Below are positions 60,257-64,000 of a stretch of DNA of 64,000 nt, piece by piece. Both the position numbers and the translations under genes were made by a program. The notes below the pieces were generated by a model that was given only the letters and a program-made list of their open reading frames with translations, was not told where the DNA came from and searched no databases. Each line of letters opens with the position of its first letter. The first letter of the stretch is position 1. This DNA is from Marinomonas ostreistagni (GTDB lineage Bacteria; Pseudomonadota; Gammaproteobacteria; Pseudomonadales; Marinomonadaceae): NCBI RefSeq assembly GCF_016461785.1, contig NZ_JAEMUH010000005.1:62001-126000 (forward strand), in the 5' to 3' direction.

Positions 60257-60617
60257 GTGTTGTTGCTGGTCAGAGCCTTTAACTCGCCGCTTTAGTCATT
60301 AAAAATGGCTTTATTGTTATTGAAGCTCAGCAATACCATCTGATTGACTATTTTGATCATGAGCTATTGTGGAGTCTGGCGTGTTTTTTATGGGGCAGGA
60401 TATATAAAAGCAAATGTTTTCAATAAGTTAAGCTTCTCTTGCTTAATGAATATCGCCCCATAATAGTCCTTCTTTTTATCTGATGGCTAATCGTCATTTT
60501 TTGATGGTTTTCCATCAGACTTTTCCTTGCTGTGTTCATTTAATGGACATAATCTGAATTTAAGCCAACACGCTTCGTCGACAGATTGGCACATAAAATC
60601 ACAAGAGGACTTAAAAA
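60257..60617 (+). promoter_or_regulatory. Regulatory gap upstream of the TAXI-TRAP operon with operator-like palindrome
   Basis: These 361 bases hold no supported gene. TGATGG-TTTT-CCATCA (60502-60517) is a perfect palindrome about 100 bp before the binding-protein start and is a likely regulator site for the TRAP operon. Its cognate regulator is not in the window. Confidence 0.6.
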
Positions 60618-61589
60618 ATGCGTAAATTTATACACTCATCTATGAAGTTGGCGACAACACTTGCTGTTGGCCTTTCACTCCAAGCAAATGCTCAAACCCT
60701 TGAATGGACGACTGGTCAGCTGGGTGGTGGTTGGTATGGTATGGGGGCGGGTCTATCGAATTTAGTGATGGAAAATAGTGATCTAGTTTTTAAAGTCGTC
60801 CCTGGCGGTGGTAAAGATAATCCTTCTAAGATTCAAGCTGGTATTAGTCAAGTAGGTATGGGTCTAGACTTCCTATCTTACGCAGCTCTTAAAGGTACAG
60901 ATCCATATACTTACGAACATGACAAGATTCGTACTATTGGACAAGGCTGGTCTGACAACATTTTCCATTTCATTGGTCCAAAAGACTACACAGGCAACCT
61001 AGAGACTGCCTTAAAAGATGATGGCCTTCGTATTGGGGTTAATAAAATGGGCTCATCAGATGAGCTAACGTTTGCTCGCATCATGGCGCATTACGGCACC
61101 TCATACGATGATATTCGAAGCCGAGGTGGTAAGGTGATTAATGGAAATTACAGTGACCTGAATTCGGCCTTCAAGGACGGGCAGATTGACTTTATTTTCA
61201 ATGCTCAAGGGGTGCCTGGCTCTTCTGTTATTGAGCTGGCTAATTCACGTCGTGAGATCAAATTGGTGGATTTCCCTGACGAAGTCATTGACTTCTTGAG
61301 TACGACGTATGGTTATGGCAAAGGCAGCATCGCTGATGGCGTTTATAGTTCAGAAATTCAAGATGGCGTAAAGAAAACACCAATCATGGGAACCATTATG
61401 TTGGTCTCTGAGGATCTGAGCGATGAGACTGTCTACACTCTAACAAAGACCTTGGTTGAAAATACGGATAAGTTCGGTGCTATTCATAACTCCTTAACAG
61501 GGTTTGATCCAGCTACAGCTTGGCAGACCTCTGTGCCTCTTCATCCTGGAGCAGAAAAACTCTACAAAGAACTTGGATACATGAAGTAA
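60618..61589 (+). CDS. TAXI-family TRAP solute-binding protein
   Basis: A 323-residue periplasmic protein. The signal peptide is MRKFIHSSMKLATTLAVGLSLQANA. LEWTTGQLGGGWYGMGAGLSNLVMENSDLVFKVVPGGGKDNPSKI is the TAXI fold start. AGAGG precedes the ATG. TAXI proteins work with fused DctQM permeases such as the next gene and bind glutamate, 2-oxoglutarate or other carboxylates. The ligand is unknown. Confidence 0.93.
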   Translation: MRKFIHSSMKLATTLAVGLSLQANAQTLEWTTGQLGGGWYGMGAGLSNLVMENSDLVFKVVPGGGKDNPSKIQAGISQVGMGLDFLSYAALKGTDPYTYEHDKIRTIGQGWSDNIFHFIGPKDYTGNLETALKDDGLRIGVNKMGSSDELTFARIMAHYGTSYDDIRSRGGKVINGNYSDLNSAFKDGQIDFIFNAQGVPGSSVIELANSRREIKLVDFPDEVIDFLSTTYGYGKGSIADGVYSSEIQDGVKKTPIMGTIMLVSEDLSDETVYTLTKTLVENTDKFGAIHNSLTGFDPATAWQTSVPLHPGAEKLYKELGYMK

Positions 61590-61714
61590 TCGCTAGATTG
61601 TGTTGGCAGTAAATCGAGTGCCAACAAGGTTTTTGGGATTATGGTAAGGCCTACCAGTTGGATTGGCTTTATCTACTGGTAGGTTGTTCGACCCGCGACA
61701 TAACAGGTTCTTTC

Positions 61715-63607
61715 ATGAGAAATTTATCAGGCGTACAAGGTGCCGTGATCGGTGCTTGGGCTGCTGCTGCCACAGCGTTACATATTTATTATGCAGCCTT
61801 TGGTTGGCCCGAACCATTGACCATTCGAGCCCTTCATTTCACACTTTTTCTTCCTTTAGTTTTTTTATTATTTCCAGCAAGGAAAGACCATTACACGGAT
61901 GCGCCATCGTTAATGGATTGGGGGTTAGCCTTCTTAAGCTTACTACCAAATCTATATATCTATTTAAATGCTCAGAGCGTATATATGCGCTCCGAGTATC
62001 TGACCCCTTTGACAGATCTTCAGTATGCTCTTGGGGTGCTGATTGTTGTTTTGATTTTAGAAGGTGTTAGACGAGCCTTAACCCCGATTTTAGCCGTCTT
62101 GACCGCAATGGTAATTGGCTACATGTTTGTAGCGCACTATCTACCGAGTATGTGGTATTACCGCAATATGCCCGTCAGTCAAATAGTTGAAACCATGTTT
62201 CTAATTTCAGGGCGCGGTATTTATGGGCCGTTAATGGGGATCTCAGCAACGCTTGTTACCGTGTTTATTACTTTTGGTGCGTTTGTTCGTATCAGTGGAA
62301 CTGGACGACTATTTTCTAATCTAGGTGAGGCTATCGCTGGGAAGTACTCGGGTGGTCCCGCTAAGGTAGCGGTCATCAGTTCTGGTTTATTTGGCACAAT
62401 GAGTGGCTCAGCTGTATCAAATGTAGCCTCTACCGGTGTTGTGACCATTCCGTTGATGAAGCGTCTTGGCTATCGTGGCAGCTTTGCTGGCGGAATAGAA
62501 ACCGCTGCCAGTGTGGGTGGGGCTATTATGCCACCTGTGATGGGAGCAGCCTCCTTCTTAATGGCGGAAGTGACGGGGGTTCCTTATCGAGACATCATCA
62601 TCGCCGCGTCATTAGGTGCTGTGCTCTATTACGCAACGATTTTGCTAATGGTGCACTTGGAAGCAAAGCGCCTGCGCCTTCAAGGAATGCCTATCGATAA
62701 AATCCCATCGTGGCGCATTATCGGTCAAGATGCTCATTTGCTAATTCCCTTGATTACGGTTTTTGTGATGCTGATGAGTGGCTTTTCACCACGTCTATCC
62801 GCCATCAGTGCAATCGGAGTATGCATTGTTACGTCATGGTTCAAGGCAGAAACACGTATGGGACCGCGACAAGTTTATGAAGCCTTGGCTGAGGCTGGCA
62901 AATTAATTTGTATTGTCGCAGTGGCAATCGCTGCCGCTGGGATCATTGTTGCAGGCTTAACAACTACAGGACTGGTCATTGCTATTAGTTCGATTATTCA
63001 TGACGCTTCCGGTGGCCAACTCTGGTTAGCATGTGTGATGGTGGCGCTGGTTAGTCTCTTCTTGGGTATGGGGGTGCCAGTCACACCAGCCTACTTAATT
63101 GTATCCGTCATTGGAGTACCGATTTTAGTCGATTTGGGAGCGCCTTTATTGGGTGCACACTTATTCGTGTTCTATTTCGCTATTCTTGCGGATGCGACCC
63201 CTCCTGTGTCCGTTGCCTCATTCACTGCCGCTGTCATTGCTAAATCGAATGCAATGCGAACTGGCTATGAAGCGTGGAAATTGGCCATTGGTGGTTTAAT
63301 TGTTGCGTTCAGCTTTGTGTTTGTGCCGGCCTTTATGTGGCAAGGCACATTGCTAGAGACCTTGATGATCACTTTCATCAACTTGGTTGCGGTCACCATG
63401 ATAAGCATTGCCTCGATTGGTTACTTCATGTCGCCTGTGTCTGCTTTAGGAAGGGGAATTGCTTTGATTCTGGGAATCACTGTTGGATTCAGTGTCACCT
63501 TGTCTTTAGAGCTACGTTTTCTTTTGTCTTTGTTAATTATTGGGGCTGTTTTGATTGCAGGGCTTCGTGCTCGAAGTCAAGCGATGCCTCAAGTATCCAG
63601 TCGTTAA
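61715..63607 (+). CDS. TRAP transporter fused 4TM/12TM permease
   Basis: A 630-residue membrane protein. The DctQ-like part is the first four helices and the DctM-like part follows, with GTMSGSAVSNVASTGVVTIPLMKRLGY and ADATPPVSVASFTAAVIAKSN, the hallmark motifs. The ATG at 61715 is chosen; the longer frame lacks support. It is energised by an ion gradient together with the TAXI protein. Confidence 0.95.
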   Translation: MRNLSGVQGAVIGAWAAAATALHIYYAAFGWPEPLTIRALHFTLFLPLVFLLFPARKDHYTDAPSLMDWGLAFLSLLPNLYIYLNAQSVYMRSEYLTPLTDLQYALGVLIVVLILEGVRRALTPILAVLTAMVIGYMFVAHYLPSMWYYRNMPVSQIVETMFLISGRGIYGPLMGISATLVTVFITFGAFVRISGTGRLFSNLGEAIAGKYSGGPAKVAVISSGLFGTMSGSAVSNVASTGVVTIPLMKRLGYRGSFAGGIETAASVGGAIMPPVMGAASFLMAEVTGVPYRDIIIAASLGAVLYYATILLMVHLEAKRLRLQGMPIDKIPSWRIIGQDAHLLIPLITVFVMLMSGFSPRLSAISAIGVCIVTSWFKAETRMGPRQVYEALAEAGKLICIVAVAIAAAGIIVAGLTTTGLVIAISSIIHDASGGQLWLACVMVALVSLFLGMGVPVTPAYLIVSVIGVPILVDLGAPLLGAHLFVFYFAILADATPPVSVASFTAAVIAKSNAMRTGYEAWKLAIGGLIVAFSFVFVPAFMWQGTLLETLMITFINLVAVTMISIASIGYFMSPVSALGRGIALILGITVGFSVTLSLELRFLLSLLIIGAVLIAGLRARSQAMPQVSSR

Positions 63608-63646
63608 TGATTCAATGTATTCGCTTAATAAAAGGCTTGTTAAATT

Positions 63647-64000
63647 ATGAATTCACTTGCACATGCAAACCCAGTTGGAAGTTTACTCGCTTCTGAAACT
63701 ATCAATGCGACGAAAATGACCTTATGGCTGATAGAAAATAAATTAGCGATGAAACGTTCTCAGGGAATTGGTTCGATCGAAAATACTAACAAGCGTATTG
63801 TGATTCGAATTGATACGGATGCGGGCATCTCGGGTTATGGGGAAGCCGCGCCATGGCCTGTGTTTTCTGGGACAACTGAAAATACTTGGAATACGTTATC
63901 AAACTACTTTTGGCCGCTTTTAAAGGGGCAGAATGTGTTTGATATTCCGAAAACAATAAAGCGTCTTAAGCAAACCGTTGTGGGTAACTCGGAAGCTAGA
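63647..64000 (+). CDS. Mandelate racemase/muconate lactonizing enzyme family, 3' end outside window
   Basis: The first 118 codons of an enolase-superfamily enzyme: TKMTLWLIENKLAMKRSQGIG, then RIVIRIDTDAGISGYGEAAPWPVF, the N-terminal capping domain. The catalytic barrel lies beyond base 64000, so the reaction cannot be assigned. It follows the TRAP permease by 39 bp with AAAGG upstream, so the transporter probably imports its substrate, such as a lactone, sugar acid or dipeptide. Confidence 0.87.
   Translation, partial: MNSLAHANPVGSLLASETINATKMTLWLIENKLAMKRSQGIGSIENTNKRIVIRIDTDAGISGYGEAAPWPVFSGTTENTWNTLSNYFWPLLKGQNVFDIPKTIKRLKQTVVGNSEAR

Noticed and set aside
60541..60617. Sigma-54 promoter before the TRAP operon (TGGCAC)
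   Set aside because: TGGCAC is present but the TTGC element at the right distance is missing.
1..64000. CRISPR array, prophage or intact insertion sequence
   Set aside because: I saw no regularly spaced repeats, phage structural genes, integrase or transposase.

Overview
The window looks like chromosomal DNA from a marine gammaproteobacterium of the Oceanospirillales, most like Marinomonas. This rests on the moderate base composition, the many TRAP, tripartite-tricarboxylate and ABC uptake systems, the arsR-gapdh-arsJ arsenate operon and the Klebsiella-type HpxO urate route. It is inference from gene content, since there is no rRNA in the window. I found no rRNA or tRNA genes, no CRISPR array and no intact insertion sequence.

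Layout. 1-2.7 kb: the end of arsR, then the ArsJ-partner GAPDH and ArsJ, which detoxify arsenate as 1-arseno-3-phosphoglycerate. 2.8-4.7 kb: a small accessory patch with a toxin-antitoxin pair whose ParE toxin has an in-frame stop, a HEPN-like protein with a damaged 5' end, and an EVE-domain protein. 4.8-6.5 kb: a CMD/ABM fusion enzyme with a divergent LysR regulator. 6.5-7.3 kb: a decayed, internally deleted second copy of gapdh-arsJ. 7.4-11.6 kb: c-di-GMP signalling, with an EAL protein convergent to an ErcA-like protein/PAS-PAS-GGDEF-EAL pair that overlap by 17 bp.

13-28.5 kb holds purine catabolism. On the minus strand are uraD, an amidase, an HpxW-like Ntn hydrolase, a TauE permease, pucG and an allantoate amidohydrolase. 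On the plus strand are uraH and hpxO, then (after an AT-rich island gene) an NMT1-type ABC importer, a purine/guanine-type deaminase and an isopenicillin-N-synthase-like oxygenase. The palindrome GAAAC-N4-GTTTC sits in three promoter regions of this block and again upstream of the amino-acid ABC operon at 37.5 kb. A MurR/RpiR regulator at 31.9-32.7 kb is the best local candidate to read it. Two AT-rich GT-C-like membrane proteins and an orphan Flp pilin look horizontally acquired.

32.8-43 kb: a chemoreceptor, a PepSY/response-regulator/histidine-kinase set, a polar amino-acid ABC transporter, and a class-V PLP enzyme divergent from an Lrp regulator and a TauE permease. 44-54 kb: an IclR-centred divergon combining a TctABC transporter, an NAD-type shikimate/quinate dehydrogenase, two KstD-like flavoproteins, a NIPSNAP protein and a TIM-barrel isomerase. 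It reads as a complete catabolic module of unknown substrate and is the best candidate for an undescribed pathway. 54-64 kb: a MarR-EmrAB efflux operon, a DUF2946/PCu(A)C copper pair, a GGCT-like protein with rsmC, and a TAXI-TRAP uptake system followed by a truncated enolase-superfamily enzyme.

Intergenic DNA carries two notable repeat families: cloverleaf-like nested inverted repeats (1362-1450, 16381-16482, 16506-16576) and short REP elements (4152, 8236, 21899), two of which supply the stop codon and last residues of neighbouring genes.
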